A DNA stretch of 64,000 nt, taken from positions 1-64,000 of the forward strand of contig NZ_BCTY01000004.1 in NCBI RefSeq assembly GCF_001591005.1. The letters are read 5' to 3'. The position numbers were made by a program, and so were the translations under genes. Origin of the DNA: Sphingomonas sanguinis NBRC 13937. Its GTDB lineage: Bacteria; Pseudomonadota; Alphaproteobacteria; Sphingomonadales; Sphingomonadaceae. Positions 16,566-27,528 of this stretch are shown here, in pieces. Position 1 is the first letter of the stretch. Each line of letters opens with the position of its first letter. The notes beneath the pieces were generated by a model. That model was not told the origin of the DNA. It searched no databases and saw only the letters and a program-made list of their open reading frames with translations.

Positions 16566-17162
16566 ATGAGGACCGTCATAAAGACTCCGCTGATCGTTCT
16601 GATGGCATCGCTTCCGCTGGCGGGCTGCATCAGCTTCGGCGCCAAGCCGCCGCCCTCGCTATTGACGCTCCAGGCGCAGTCGGCGCCGACCGTCGGCCAG
16701 ACGCAGGATTCGGCGCGCGCCAAGTCGATCACCATCCAAGTGCCGACCACGCCGCAGGAACTGGCGACCGCTCGCGTGCCGGTGCAGGAGGATGCGACCA
16801 GCATCGCCTATGTGAAGGATGCGCAATGGGCTGAGCCGCCCGCGCGCCTTTTCGCGCGGCTGATGGCCGACACGCTGACCGCGCGGGTGAACCGCGTCGT
16901 GCTGTCGGCGCGGGACTCGGTGAGCGATCCGGGCGATCGGCTGGCGGGTGAGCTGCGCCAGTTCGGCATGGACGCGACGCGGCGCGATGCGGTGGTGATA
17001 TTCGATGCGGCGCTCCAGCGTGACGGCCAGACCGGCGTCGAAAAGCGTCGGTTCGAGGCGCGCGTGCCGGTTGGCAAGATCGACGCGGCAAGCGTCGGCC
17101 CCGCGCTGAACCAGGCGGCAAACCAGGTGGCGCAGCAAGTGTCCGACTGGGTAGGGCGGTAA
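16566..17162 (+). CDS. ABC-type transport auxiliary lipoprotein (PqiC/DUF330-like)
   Basis: This 198-residue lipoprotein has the signal LIVLMASLPLAGC with a lipobox LAGC. The body fits the transport-auxiliary lipoprotein family that accompanies MCE transporters (PqiC-like): YVKDAQWAEPPARLFARLMADTL is the conserved core. It probably sits in the outer membrane and receives lipid from the MCE protein. I chose the ATG at 16566, five bases after GAGGA, over the GTG at 16554. It is the last gene of the operon; a family-A repeat follows. Confidence 0.88.
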   Translation: MRTVIKTPLIVLMASLPLAGCISFGAKPPPSLLTLQAQSAPTVGQTQDSARAKSITIQVPTTPQELATARVPVQEDATSIAYVKDAQWAEPPARLFARLMADTLTARVNRVVLSARDSVSDPGDRLAGELRQFGMDATRRDAVVIFDAALQRDGQTGVEKRRFEARVPVGKIDAASVGPALNQAANQVAQQVSDWVGR

Positions 17163-17170
17163 ACCTCTTT

Positions 17171-17305
17171 TCCTTCCCTGATAAGGGGGGGGTGGCGGGC
17201 CGCAGGCCTGACGGAGGGGTTTCCCGGTTGGCGTCGAGCGCCACTGGTAGCGGCGACACCCCTCCACCAGCTTCGCTGGTTCCCCTCCCCTTGCAGGGGA
17301 GGAAT
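17171..17305. repeat. Family A intergenic repeat, full copy
   Basis: This composite palindrome has the same design as the copy at 12003: GACGGAGGGGT on the left, GACACCCCTCCACCAGCTTCGCTGGT on the right, and a CCTCCCCTTGCAGGGGAGG hairpin at the end. The left terminal hairpin is decayed (a run of eight G). It separates the Mla-type operon from the efflux operon. Confidence 0.8.
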
Positions 17306-17434
17306 TTGTTTTTCTTCGGAACTTTCGCCTTTCCAAAACGTGTGCGGCGAGATGAAGGAAATCTGCCCTATCCGTCACACTTTGCGACAGAAACGCACTG
17401 GACGGGGCCGTAACGGCACGGCACGTTCCTGCGC

Positions 17435-18910
17435 ATGAAGCCTCGCGCCCGCGTCCTTCTTCTCGTCACCGCCGCCTTGTCCGGCTGTACGGTCGGCCCC
17501 GATTACCGCCCCGCGGCTCCGCAAGTGCTGGGGGTGCCCGCGAACTGGTCGGTGCCCGCCGCCAATGCGCAGGCGCAGGACCTCAGCCGATGGTGGCGCT
17601 CATTCGACGATCCGCTGCTGGCCGAACTGGTCGAGCGGGCGGTGGTCGCCAATACCGATGTGGCGCAGGCCATCGCCCGGCTGCGGCAGGCGCGCGAAAG
17701 CCTGATCCAGAGCCGCGCCTCGCTGCTGCCCAATGTGTCGGGCTCGACCGGCTATCAGCGCAACGAGAATCTGCGCGGTGGTGGACGCAGCTTCACGCTG
17801 CCCGACGGCACGGTGGTCGATACCGGCGGGGGCGGGAGCAACAGCTTCACGGTCGGGCTGTCGGCCAGCTATCAAGTCGGCCTGTTCGGCGAAGTCCGCC
17901 GCACCGTCGAGGCGACACGCGCCACGTACGAAGGGGCCGGGTTCAGCTATGCCGCGACGCTACTGACCGTCGAGAGCGAGCTGGCGCGCAACTACGTGCT
18001 GGCGCGCGCCTATCAGGCACAGCTCGCCAATGCGCGCGCCAGCCTGGCCCTGCAGGACGACAATCTGGAGATTGCCGGGTTCCGCGTCCAGGCAGGCCTG
18101 GTGTCCTCGCTCGATTCCGAACAGGCGCGCAGCCAGCGGGCGCAGACCGCCGCGACCATCCCCTCGATCGAGCAGCAATATAACGCTGCCGTCTCGCGCC
18201 TGGGCGTGCTGACCGCCCAGGCCCCCGGTGCGGTCAAGGCACGGATGGAGGCCGTGCGGCCCATTCCGCAAGGTCCGGCGGTGATCGGCGTCGGTATTCC
18301 GGCCGATATCCTGCGTCGTCGCCCCGATGTCCGCGCGGCCGAGCGCAACCTGGCCGCCGCGACCGCCCGGATCGGCGTGGCGCAGGCCGCGCTTTACCCG
18401 GCGCTTGCGATCTCCGGGAATATCAACACGGCGGCGACCAGCCTCGGTTCGCTGGGTGACGCGATCACCGGCAGCCTGTTCGCGGGGCTGACCCAGGCGA
18501 TCTTCAACGGCGGGCGGCTGCGGTCCCAGGTCCGCAACGCCCAGGCGCTGACCGATCAGGCCTATGCCGCCTATCAGGGCACCGTTCTCCTCGCGCTGGA
18601 GGATGTCGAGAACGCGATCGTCGCGCTCAACACCGCCCGCGAGCGGGAGCGGCAGTTCGCCATCCAACTCGACGCCGCGCGCAACTCGGCGATCCTGGCG
18701 CGCAGCCAGTATCGCAGCGGCCTGACCGACTTCACCACCCTGTCGCAACAGGAGGCCGCGCTGCTCAGCGCGCAGAACGGGCTGGTGCAGGCCCGCTCGG
18801 ACGCCGCGACCGCGCAGGTGCAGTTGTTCGCCGCGCTGGGTGGCGGCTGGGACGACACCACCACACCCGAAGCGCCGCCGCGCTCCACCCCAACCCCGGA
18901 CAACCGCTGA
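17435..18910 (+). CDS. outer-membrane factor, TolC/OprM (NodT) family lipoprotein
   Basis: This 491-residue outer-membrane channel for tripartite efflux has a lipoprotein signal (LLLVTAALSGC) and then the DYRPAAP start typical of NodT/OprM proteins. Two homologous halves follow, each with long coiled helices (VVANTDVAQAIARLRQARESLIQSRA; LEDVENAIVALNTARERERQF) and a beta-barrel hairpin. The RRRPDVRAAERNLAAATARIGVAQA motif is diagnostic. It heads a four-gene operon with the MacA/MacB-like genes; its TGA shares a base with the next ATG. Confidence 0.93.
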   Translation: MKPRARVLLLVTAALSGCTVGPDYRPAAPQVLGVPANWSVPAANAQAQDLSRWWRSFDDPLLAELVERAVVANTDVAQAIARLRQARESLIQSRASLLPNVSGSTGYQRNENLRGGGRSFTLPDGTVVDTGGGGSNSFTVGLSASYQVGLFGEVRRTVEATRATYEGAGFSYAATLLTVESELARNYVLARAYQAQLANARASLALQDDNLEIAGFRVQAGLVSSLDSEQARSQRAQTAATIPSIEQQYNAAVSRLGVLTAQAPGAVKARMEAVRPIPQGPAVIGVGIPADILRRRPDVRAAERNLAAATARIGVAQAALYPALAISGNINTAATSLGSLGDAITGSLFAGLTQAIFNGGRLRSQVRNAQALTDQAYAAYQGTVLLALEDVENAIVALNTARERERQFAIQLDAARNSAILARSQYRSGLTDFTTLSQQEAALLSAQNGLVQARSDAATAQVQLFAALGGGWDDTTTPEAPPRSTPTPDNR

Positions 18911-20290
18911 TGGCCGACCAGACTCTCGACGATTTCCTGGGCGTGAAGCCGCAGCCGCGCTGGCGCAAATGGGTGCAGTGGGGCGTCGTGATCGTCGGCG
19001 TGGTGCTGCTGGCGCTGCTCCTGAAAAGCTGTTTCGGGGGCAATAAGGATGCCGGATATGCGACTGCCCCCGTCACGCGCGGCAACCTGACGGTCACCGT
19101 CTCGGCGACCGGCAAGCTGGCGCCGACCAACCAGGTGACGGTCGGCTCGCAGCTGTCGGGCCTGGTGACCAAGGTGGTGGTCGACGTCAACGACCGTGTG
19201 AAGGCGGGCGAGGCGCTGGCGCTGATCGATCCCGAACAGATCGACGACCAGATTCGCGCCGCACAGGCAACGCTGGCCGCCAACACCGCGCAGGTGGCGC
19301 AGGCGCGCGCGACCGTGGCGGAGGCGCAGGCGCAGCTCGCGCGACTGGAGCAGGTCTATAAGCTGTCCAACGGCCGCGTCCCCTCGGCCACCGAGCTTCA
19401 AGCCGGACGCGCCGATGCGCAGCGCGCGGTCGCCGCGCTCCGGGTCGCGGAGGCCAATGTCGCCGCCGCGCGCGCCCAGCTCGCCCAGTCGCAGACCCAG
19501 CGCCAGCGTGCGATCATCCGCTCGCCCGTGTCGGGCGTGGTGCTGGCGCGGCAGGTCGATCCGGGCCAGACGGTCGCGGCATCGTTCAACACGCCGACCC
19601 TGTTCGTCATCGCCGAAGACCTGACCAAGATGAAGCTGGAGGTCGCGATCGACGAGGCCGATGTCGGCCAGGTGAAGATCGGGCAGAAGGCGAACTTCAC
19701 CGTCGACGCCTTTCCGGGACGGACCTTTCCGGCCACGATCACCCGCGTCGATCTGGGCTCGAACCTGACGGTCAGCGCGGCCACGTCGTCTGCCTCCTCG
19801 ACCGCCAGCGCGGCGTCGACCACGGGGCAGGTGGTCAGCTATGCCGCCGACCTGACGGTCGCCAATCCCGACCTGCAACTGCGCCCTGGCATGACCGCGA
19901 CCGCCGATATCGTGACGTCGGACAAGCGCAACGTCATGCTGATCCCCAATGCGGCGCTTCGCTTCCAGCCCTCCGATGGGGCGGGCCAGGGCGGTGGCGG
20001 TATCGCGGGTTCGTTGACCTTCCGCCCGCGTCGGGATCGCGCGGCGCGCACCGCCACCGTACAGCGCGGCGCGACCCAGACCATCTATGTGCGCGGGGGC
20101 GACGGTAAGCCGCAGCCGATCCAGATCGTCACCGGCGACACCAATGGTTCGATGACCGAGGTGCTGTCGGGCGACCTGAAGCCCGGCATGGAGGTCATCA
20201 CCGGCCAGCTTGCGGCGGGCCAGGACGCCAAGGCGGGCGGTGGCGGCCAGCGGCGTCAGGGGCGCTCCGGCGGTGGGCAGGGAGCAGGCG

Positions 20291-20301
<11 letters not shown>
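18910..20301 (+). CDS. MacA-like periplasmic adaptor
   Basis: This 463-residue membrane-fusion protein has an N-terminal anchor (VIVGVVLLALLLKSCF) and a lipoyl domain split around a long helical hairpin (about residues 110-195). The beta-barrel domain is followed by an unusual serine/alanine-rich insert near residue 300 and a glycine-rich C-terminal tail. It resembles MacA, which couples the MacB ABC transporter to an outer-membrane channel to export peptides, macrolides or siderophores. The next gene starts 11 bp before this one ends. Confidence 0.9.
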
Positions 20302-21021
<720 letters not shown>

Positions 21022-21022
<1 letters not shown>

Positions 21023-22227
21023 TGTTCGGCACCACGCTCATTCTCGCGATCCGATCGATCCGGCGGCATGTGCTGCGCTCGTTCCTGACGACGCTTGGCA
21101 TCATCATCGGTGTCGGTGCGGTCGTGACCATGGTGACGCTGGGCAAGGCGACGACCGCCGCCGTGCAGCAGTCCATTTCGTCGCTGGGCACCAACATCCT
21201 GCAGGTCCGCCCCGGCCAGGGCTTCGGACGCGGCGGCGGCGGTCCGCGGCCGCCCGACTTCAAGCCCGAGGACGTATCCGCCATCGCCGAGCAGATCGCA
21301 GGCGTGACGGCGGTGGCGCCCCAGGCCCAGGCCAGCGCGACCGCCATTTATGAGGGCGCGAACTGGTCGACCACGGTCACCGGCACGACGCTCGCCTATT
21401 TCACCGTCCAGCCCTGGCCGCTGGCTTCCGGGCGGCTGTGGACCCCGGCCGAACAGGCGTCGGGCAAGGCGGTGTGCATCATCGGCAATACGGTCCGCAA
21501 GAACCTGTTCCCCAGTACCGATGCGGTCGGCCAGCGCTTTCGGATCGGTGCGATCAGCTGCGACGTGATCGGTGTGCTGACGACGCGCGGGCAGGGTGGC
21601 TTTGGCGATCAGGACGATGTGGTGCTGATGCCGATCAAGGCGGTGCAGCGGCGCTTTACCGGCAATCGCGACATCCGCCTGATGCTGGTCGGCGTCGATC
21701 AGGCCTATCAGACCAGCGCGGTGCAGGCCTCGCTGACCTCGCTGCTGCGCGAACGGCGCAACATTACCGGCGACAAGGCCGAGGACTTCAACATCTTCGA
21801 CACCAAGCAGATCAGCGACACGCTGACCAGCACGACGACGATGCTGACCCGCATCGTCGCGGCGGTGGCGGCGATCAGCCTGGTGGTGGGCGGCATCGGC
21901 ATCATGAACATCATGCTGGTGTCCGTCACCGAACGCACGCGCGAGATCGGTATTCGCCTGGCGATCGGCGCGGTCGCGCGCGAAGTGCTGATGCAGTTCC
22001 TGGTCGAGGCGGTGGTGCTGTCCTGCCTGGGCGGGATCATCGGCCTGCTCCTGGCGCAGGCGATCATCGCCCTGCTCGTGCCCGTGATGCAGGTGCCCTG
22101 GACCTTCGACCTTCAGATCAACGTCATCGCCTTTGCCATTTCGGCGGTGATTGGCGTGGTATTCGGTTATTTCCCGGCACGGCGGGCGGCGGCGCTCAAT
22201 CCGATCGACGCGCTTCGGCACGAGTGA
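21022..22227 (+). CDS. MacB/FtsX-type ABC transporter permease
   Basis: This 401-residue permease has the MacB topology. An N-terminal helix ([20 protein letters not shown]) is followed by a large periplasmic domain (about residues 45-270, with glycine- and proline-rich [12 protein letters not shown]) and three C-terminal helices, including [25 protein letters not shown], the FtsX-like signature. With the preceding three genes it forms a complete tripartite exporter. Its last 32 bp overlap the end of the reverse-strand nucleotidyltransferase gene. Confidence 0.93.
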
Positions 22228-22819
22228 TGGTGCGCTCGGGCGCGTGGACGAGCTGACGCAGCCGCTCCAGATCCTCGGGCGTGTCGATGTCGATCAGCTC
22301 GGCGGGCGCGGTCACGACATGCCGCCCGCCCGCGACCAGCTTGCGGCCGCCCTCGTCGCCCTCCAGCTTCAGCAGCGCCTCGAACCGGCCTGATCCGAAG
22401 ACACCCGGCGGGGTGGGGTGCTCGCCATTGCTCGATACCACCACCGAATCCGGGCCCTCGAAAGCGTCGAACAGGCGATAGATGTGCGCCGCCGTCACAC
22501 GCGGCATATCGGCCAGCGCGATCAGGATCGCCTGGGGCGAGGCCTTCATCGCCTCGCGCACGCCGAGGTGCATCGAGTGGGACATGCCCTGGCCGACATT
22601 CTCATTGTGGATCACGCGATAGCCGCGCGAGGCGAAGTCCAACTGACAGCCGTCCGTCACCACAATCCGGTCGGCAAAGGGAATGCTCTCCAGCGCGGTG
22701 GTGACGTGGAAACCCACTGGTTTGCCGAGAAATTCGGCCTCCAGCTTGTTCTCCATCCCGAAGCGGCTCAACTGCCCCGCGGCAAGCAGGACCAGCACCA
22801 CATCCTTAGCGTCGATCAT
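22196..22819 (-). CDS. MobA/MocA-like nucleotidyltransferase
   Basis: This 207-residue protein has the molybdopterin cytidylyltransferase fold: nucleotide loop [11 protein letters not shown] near residue 12, the basic KL pair after it, and [12 protein letters not shown] near residue 100. Such enzymes attach CMP (or GMP) to molybdopterin for hydroxylases. Its position as the last gene of the molybdenum hydroxylase operon strongly suggests it makes the dinucleotide cofactor for that enzyme. It overlaps xdhC by 14 bp and the convergent permease gene by 32 bp. Confidence 0.88.
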   Translation of the reverse strand: MIDAKDVVLVLLAAGQLSRFGMENKLEAEFLGKPVGFHVTTALESIPFADRIVVTDGCQLDFASRGYRVIHNENVGQGMSHSMHLGVREAMKASPQAILIALADMPRVTAAHIYRLFDAFEGPDSVVVSSNGEHPTPPGVFGSGRFEALLKLEGDEGGRKLVAGGRHVVTAPAELIDIDTPEDLERLRQLVHAPERTITRAEARRSD

Positions 22820-23729
22820 GAAAGGCTCCTATCATCGCCGCCGCGATCGACAGTGCGATCTCGGACGGACCGATCGCCCCGATGTCGAGGCCTACGGGGC
22901 CATCGATCCGGTCGATCGCTGACAGGGGAACGCCCATCGAACCGAGACGCTCCCGCCGCGCGGCATGGCTGCGGCGGCTGCCCAGCGCGCCGACATAAGC
23001 GGTGTCGTGCGCCAGCGCGGCGACCAGCGCGGGGTCGTCGATCTTGGTGTCGTGGCTCAGCGTCACGACGGCGGTGGCGGGGCCGGGCGCATAGGCGGCC
23101 ACCGCCTCATCGGGCCAGCGGTCGTCCAGCGTCACGCCGGGAAAGCGTTCTTCGGTCAGAAAACGCGCGCGCGGATCGATGACGGTGGTGGCGATACCCA
23201 GCGTCTGGGCAAGCTGCGCCAGGCTCTGCGCGATCTGCACCGCGCCGACGATCAGCAACCGGCGCGGCGGGTCGTAGCGGTTGGCGAAGACCTCGCCCGT
23301 CTCGATCGGGCGCAGGTCCGAATGGCCGGTGGTCAGGTCGGTGGTGACGGTCAGCGCCTGGCCTCGTTCGCGCGCCTCGGCGATCCGGTCGAACAGCTCG
23401 GGGTCGAAGCCGTCCGCCGACACCGGCTGGACCATCACCGCGATCTCGCCGCCACAGGGCAGGCCGACTTCCCAGGCCGAGGCGTCGGCGACACCATAGC
23501 GTTTCACTTGGAACGGCGCGCCCGCGATGACCTCGGCGGCGGTGTGGAGGATGTCGTTCTCGACACAGCCGCCCGACACCGATCCCTCGAACCGGCCATC
23601 GGCATGGACCAGCATATGGCTGCCACGCGGGCGCGGTGCCGACCCCCAGGTCGACACCACGGTCGCGATCGCCATCGGCTCGCCGCGCCATGTCCGGGCT
23701 GCGGCGAGAATACCGTCATGGTCGCTCAT
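22806..23729 (-). CDS. XdhC/PaoD-type molybdoenzyme maturation factor
   Basis: This 307-residue XdhC/CoxI family chaperone binds the molybdenum cofactor, protects or sulfurates it, and inserts it into the large subunit. Key signatures are GSAPRPRGSHMLV and SGGCVENDIL near the N-terminus, a Rossmann segment (LLIVGAVQIAQSLAQLA), and ALGSRRSHAARRERL near the C-terminus. I start it at ATG 23729, sharing one base with the upstream stop. The same frame continues open inside the upstream gene, but that part has no family similarity. Confidence 0.9.
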   Translation of the reverse strand: MSDHDGILAAARTWRGEPMAIATVVSTWGSAPRPRGSHMLVHADGRFEGSVSGGCVENDILHTAAEVIAGAPFQVKRYGVADASAWEVGLPCGGEIAVMVQPVSADGFDPELFDRIAEARERGQALTVTTDLTTGHSDLRPIETGEVFANRYDPPRRLLIVGAVQIAQSLAQLAQTLGIATTVIDPRARFLTEERFPGVTLDDRWPDEAVAAYAPGPATAVVTLSHDTKIDDPALVAALAHDTAYVGALGSRRSHAARRERLGSMGVPLSAIDRIDGPVGLDIGAIGPSEIALSIAAAMIGAFHDRR

Positions 23730-25966
23730 CAAAGCGCCGGGAGATGGTCGAGCAGCTTGTCGAGCGTCACCGGCATATCGCGCACCCGCACGCCGGTGGC
23801 GTTGTAGATGGCGTTGACCACCGCCGGAGCCGCGCCGGAAATGCCCAGCTCGCCGATCCCCTTGGCATGGATCGGATTGGCATGGATGTCCCGTTCGTCG
23901 AGGAAGTGGACTTCCAGCTGGGGCACGTCGGCGTTCACCGGCACATGATATTCGGCGAGGTCGTGATTGACCAGCTTGCCGGTGCGCGGGTCGTGGATCA
24001 GATCCTCGGTCAGCGCGGTGCCGATGCCGAAGGTCATGCCGCCCAGGCATTGCGAGCGTGCGGTCTTCGCGTTGAGCACGCGCCCCGCCGCGAACACGCC
24101 CAGCATCCGCCGCACGCGAACCTCGCCGGTAACGACGTTGACGCCAACCTCGGCGAAGTGCGCGCCGTAACTCGCCTGGTTGAACTGCTTTTCCTGTTGG
24201 CCGGGCTTGATCGTGCCCACTGCAGACAGGCTTTCCTTGCCGACCAGTTCGCCGATCGGGACCGAGCGGTTGTCGCCGATCGCCATGCCGTCCTTAAGCG
24301 TCAGGCTGTCCGTGTTGACGCCCATCGCCTTGGCCAGCTTCTCTCGCACCCGTTCGGCCGCCAGATAGACCGCCGAACCTGCCGAGCCCGCGCCCCAGGA
24401 CCCGCCCGAACCGGCGGCGGGGGGATCGTTGGTGTCGCCCAGCGCCATGGTGATCTTCTCGACCGGCAGGCCCAGAATCTCGGCAGCGATCTGCGCCATG
24501 ATCGTATAGCTGCCCGTGCCGATATCGGTCATCGCCGAGCTGACGGTCGCGGTGCCGTCGGGGTGGAGTTCCACCTTCGCGGACGACTGCTGGAGCATGT
24601 TGGACCGCGCGGCCGAGGCCACGCCCATGCCGATCAGCCAATCGCCCTCCCGCCGGGTGCCCGGCGCCTGGCGCTGGTCCCAGCCGAAATGCTTGGCTCC
24701 TTCTTCCAGTGCGCGGGTCAACTGCCGCGAGGAATAAGGGACCTTCAACTCGGGGTCCTGTTCGGGATCGTTGATCTTGCGCAGGGCGATCGGATCGATG
24801 CCGACCGCTTCGGCCAGTTCGTCCATCGCGCATTCCAGCCCGACCATGCCGACCGCCTCGCCCGGCGCGCGCATCGAGCCGGAGAGCAGCCAGTTCAGCC
24901 GCACCACGTCATGGTTGATCCGCCGATTCTCGCCCGCATAGAGGAAGTGCGTGCCGATCCCCACGGGCTCGAAGAAATCCTCGTCGGGCAGGTTGGAGGT
25001 GATGGATTCATGGCCCAGCGCCACGATCCGACCGCCCGCCTCGGCGCCCAGGCGCATCCGCTGTTCGGTATTGGAGCGGCGGACGGTGGCGTCGAACACT
25101 TGCTGGCGCAGCATCACCGCCTTGACCGGGCGGTTCGACCGCTTGGCCGCAATGGCGGCGGCGACGCTTTCGGGCGCGATGCCCAGCTTCGATCCGAAGC
25201 CGCCGCCGATATAGCGCGAGATGATCCGCACCTTGGACGGCGAGACACCCAGCGACTTGGCGAGCTGCTGCGCATCCGAAGTCGGCATCTGGTATGCGCC
25301 GTAGAGCGTCAGCGCGCCGTCCTCCCATACTGCGATCGAGGCATGCGGCTCCATCGCGGCGGAGTTCTGGCTGGGGGTGGTATAGGTCACGTCGACCTTG
25401 ACCGCCGCACCATCGAACGCCCGGTCGAAATCGCCCTGGTCGTAATGGCCCTTGATCAGGCCATCGGGGGCGGGTTCGGCCTCGGCCTTGTTCGCCTCGT
25501 AATCGAAGGTCCCGTCGAGCGGTTCGTACTCGACCTTCAGGCGCTTGGCCGCATCGCGGGCGATCTCGAAGCTCTCGGCAACGACGATGGCGATGATCTC
25601 GCCGAAATAGTCGACCGTGCGTACCCCTTGCGTGGGTGCGCTCGTTTCACCGCCCTGCTGCGAATTGCGGATGAAGGTGTCGTAATCGGTGATGACGTCG
25701 ATGACGCCGGGGATGGCCTTCACGGCGTCGGCGTCGATCGATTTGATCTTCGCATGACCCTTGGTCGCGCTGACCAGCACGCCATGCGCGCAGTTCTCGA
25801 TGGCATATTCGGCGGCATAGGTGGCGGTGCCGGTCACCTTTTTCGGGCCGTCCACGCGGTCGAGCGGTTTGGAAATGACGCCTTGCACACCGGTGTCGAG
25901 CAGGCTGTCGGGATGCGGCTGATTCATGGTCAGCGCGTTGGTATCGTCCTTGCCGAATCCGAGCAT
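23729..25966 (-). CDS. molybdenum hydroxylase large subunit (PaoC/xanthine dehydrogenase family)
   Basis: This 745-residue molybdopterin-binding subunit oxidises aldehydes or N-heterocycles. Visible features are the N-terminal PLDRVDGPKKVTGTATYAAEY entry motif, GGGFGSKLG, SMRAPGEAVGM and the GSGGSWGAGSAGSA segment. Length and order best fit the PaoC/YagR branch rather than classical xanthine dehydrogenase; the substrate is not determinable. It is encoded between the FAD subunit (4 bp gap) and the maturation factor, in a leftward operon: 2Fe-2S, FAD, Mo, XdhC, MobA-like. Confidence 0.92.
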   Translation of the reverse strand: MLGFGKDDTNALTMNQPHPDSLLDTGVQGVISKPLDRVDGPKKVTGTATYAAEYAIENCAHGVLVSATKGHAKIKSIDADAVKAIPGVIDVITDYDTFIRNSQQGGETSAPTQGVRTVDYFGEIIAIVVAESFEIARDAAKRLKVEYEPLDGTFDYEANKAEAEPAPDGLIKGHYDQGDFDRAFDGAAVKVDVTYTTPSQNSAAMEPHASIAVWEDGALTLYGAYQMPTSDAQQLAKSLGVSPSKVRIISRYIGGGFGSKLGIAPESVAAAIAAKRSNRPVKAVMLRQQVFDATVRRSNTEQRMRLGAEAGGRIVALGHESITSNLPDEDFFEPVGIGTHFLYAGENRRINHDVVRLNWLLSGSMRAPGEAVGMVGLECAMDELAEAVGIDPIALRKINDPEQDPELKVPYSSRQLTRALEEGAKHFGWDQRQAPGTRREGDWLIGMGVASAARSNMLQQSSAKVELHPDGTATVSSAMTDIGTGSYTIMAQIAAEILGLPVEKITMALGDTNDPPAAGSGGSWGAGSAGSAVYLAAERVREKLAKAMGVNTDSLTLKDGMAIGDNRSVPIGELVGKESLSAVGTIKPGQQEKQFNQASYGAHFAEVGVNVVTGEVRVRRMLGVFAAGRVLNAKTARSQCLGGMTFGIGTALTEDLIHDPRTGKLVNHDLAEYHVPVNADVPQLEVHFLDERDIHANPIHAKGIGELGISGAAPAVVNAIYNATGVRVRDMPVTLDKLLDHLPAL

Positions 25967-25970
25967 GGGA

Positions 25971-26954
25971 TCAGCCCTCCTGCGTCAGTTCACGGAGCGT
26001 CGCGATCAGCGTGCGGCGCGTCAGCGGAATCTTGAAGTCGTTCGAGCCATGGCCCTTGGCCTCGGCCAGCAGCGCATCGGCGGCGGCGTGAAAGGCCGCG
26101 TCGGTCGGGGCCTGGCCGACCAGTGCGGCCTCCACCGCTTCGTCACGCCACGGCATCGGGCCTAGGCCGCCAAAGGCCAAACGCGCCGAGGCGATCTTGC
26201 CATCCTCGACCGCGACGATGCCGGCCACCGATACCAGCGCAAACGCATAGGAGGCCCGGTCGCGCACTTTGCGATAGGTCTGGCGGCCCTTGGGCGGGGG
26301 CGGCAGCTCGACATGGGTGATCAACTCACCCGGCTCCAGCACATTCTCGACCTCGGGCGTGGTGCCGGGCAGGCGATAGAATTCGCCGATCGCGATCCGG
26401 CGGCGGTCGCCGTCGGGCTTTTGGGTGACGATGACGGCCTCCAGCGCGCGCATGGCGACCGCCATGTCGCTGGGGTGCGTCGCGATGCACTGGTCCGAGG
26501 TGCCGAGGATCGCCAGGATGCGGTTCTCGCCACCGATCGCCGAACAGCCGCTTCCCGGCTCGCGCTTGTTGCACGGGGTGGCGGGGTCGTAGAAATAATA
26601 GCAGCGTGTCCGCTGGAGCAGGTTGCCGCCGGTCGAGGCCTTGTTACGCAACTGCCCCGACGCACCCGCCAACAGCGCGCGGGAGAGGACCGGATAGCGC
26701 TCGATGACGCGAGCATCGGCGGCCAAGTCGCTGTTGGGGACGAGCGCGCCGATGGTCAGCCCGCCATCCTCGCGCTCCTCGATCGCGCCCAGGTCCAGGC
26801 GGCTGATGTCGATCAGCGTTTCGGGCGTCTCGACCTGCAGCTTCATCAGGTCGAGCAGATTGGTCCCGCCTGCGATGAAGCGCGCACCCGGCAGCGCGCC
26901 GCTGCGGGTGGCGGTGTCGATCGAGTCGGCGCGGGCATAGTCGAACGGTTTCAT
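25971..26954 (-). CDS. molybdenum hydroxylase FAD subunit with extra Fe-S cysteines (PaoB-like)
   Basis: This 327-residue FAD-binding subunit has the loop [13 protein letters not shown] near residue 26. Between residues about 120 and 165 it carries a cysteine-rich insert ([17 protein letters not shown], then QCIATHPSD). In E. coli PaoB four cysteines in the equivalent insert hold a 4Fe-4S cluster, so an extra cluster is likely here. This separates it from ordinary xanthine dehydrogenases. It overlaps the 2Fe-2S gene by 4 bp. Confidence 0.9.
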   Translation of the reverse strand: MKPFDYARADSIDTATRSGALPGARFIAGGTNLLDLMKLQVETPETLIDISRLDLGAIEEREDGGLTIGALVPNSDLAADARVIERYPVLSRALLAGASGQLRNKASTGGNLLQRTRCYYFYDPATPCNKREPGSGCSAIGGENRILAILGTSDQCIATHPSDMAVAMRALEAVIVTQKPDGDRRRIAIGEFYRLPGTTPEVENVLEPGELITHVELPPPPKGRQTYRKVRDRASYAFALVSVAGIVAVEDGKIASARLAFGGLGPMPWRDEAVEAALVGQAPTDAAFHAAADALLAEAKGHGSNDFKIPLTRRTLIATLRELTQEG

Positions 26955-27487
26955 GCCGCGACCTCCTTGCCTACATCATCATTGGGATTGCGGTTGCCCT
27001 GCCCGGCCACTTCGCGAATGGCATCGACGATATTGGGATAGGCGGCGCAGCGGCACAGATTGCCGCTCATCCGTTCCGAAATTTCCTCGACCGTCAGCTC
27101 GGCATGGCCCAGATCCTCGGTGACATGGCTCGGCCAGCCCTTGGCGACCTCGGCCAGCATTCCCACTGCCGAGCAAATCTGCCCCGGCGTGCAATAACCG
27201 CACTGATAGCCGTCGTGGCGGACAAAGGCGTCCTGCATGGGATGGAGGTTGCCCGGCTGGCCCAGCCCCTCGATCGTGGTGATCTCGTCATCCTGATGCA
27301 TCACCGCCAGCGTCAGGCAGCTATTGATGCGGCGGCCATCGACCAGCATGGTGCACGCACCGCACTGGCCATGGTCGCAGCCCTTTTTGGAGCCGGTCAG
27401 CCCCAGATGCTCGCGGCACAGGTCGAGCAGCGACGTTCGGACATCGACCTCGATGTCATGCGATTGACCATTGATTGTGAAATGCAT
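26951..27487 (-). CDS. molybdenum hydroxylase 2Fe-2S subunit
   Basis: This 178-residue subunit carries two 2Fe-2S clusters: the plant-type site [18 protein letters not shown] with a fourth cysteine in NSCL, and the C-terminal site GYCTPGQIC plus LCRCAAY. It passes electrons from the molybdenum centre to FAD. Unlike E. coli PaoA it starts directly with the ferredoxin fold and has no twin-arginine signal, so this enzyme is predicted to be cytoplasmic. It is the first gene of the operon; its start faces the glycerophosphodiesterase gene across about 40 bp. Confidence 0.92.
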   Translation of the reverse strand: MHFTINGQSHDIEVDVRTSLLDLCREHLGLTGSKKGCDHGQCGACTMLVDGRRINSCLTLAVMHQDDEITTIEGLGQPGNLHPMQDAFVRHDGYQCGYCTPGQICSAVGMLAEVAKGWPSHVTEDLGHAELTVEEISERMSGNLCRCAAYPNIVDAIREVAGQGNRNPNDDVGKEVAA

Positions 27488-27528
27488 CGCGCCATCCCCT
27501 TGGGATTACAATTGGATGAACAAACGCC

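Noticed and set aside
17318-17342. EcfG promoter upstream of the outer-membrane factor gene
   Set aside because: GGAAC-N16-CGTG lies about 95 bp from the start and lacks the final T; too weak to call.
23730-24050. N-terminal extension of the XdhC gene
   Set aside because: It lies wholly inside the upstream hydroxylase gene and lacks similarity; the ATG at 23729 has the typical TGATG overlap.
23636-26035. 800-codon open frame opposite the molybdenum hydroxylase large subunit
   Set aside because: Antisense shadow; the reverse strand encodes all the expected family motifs.
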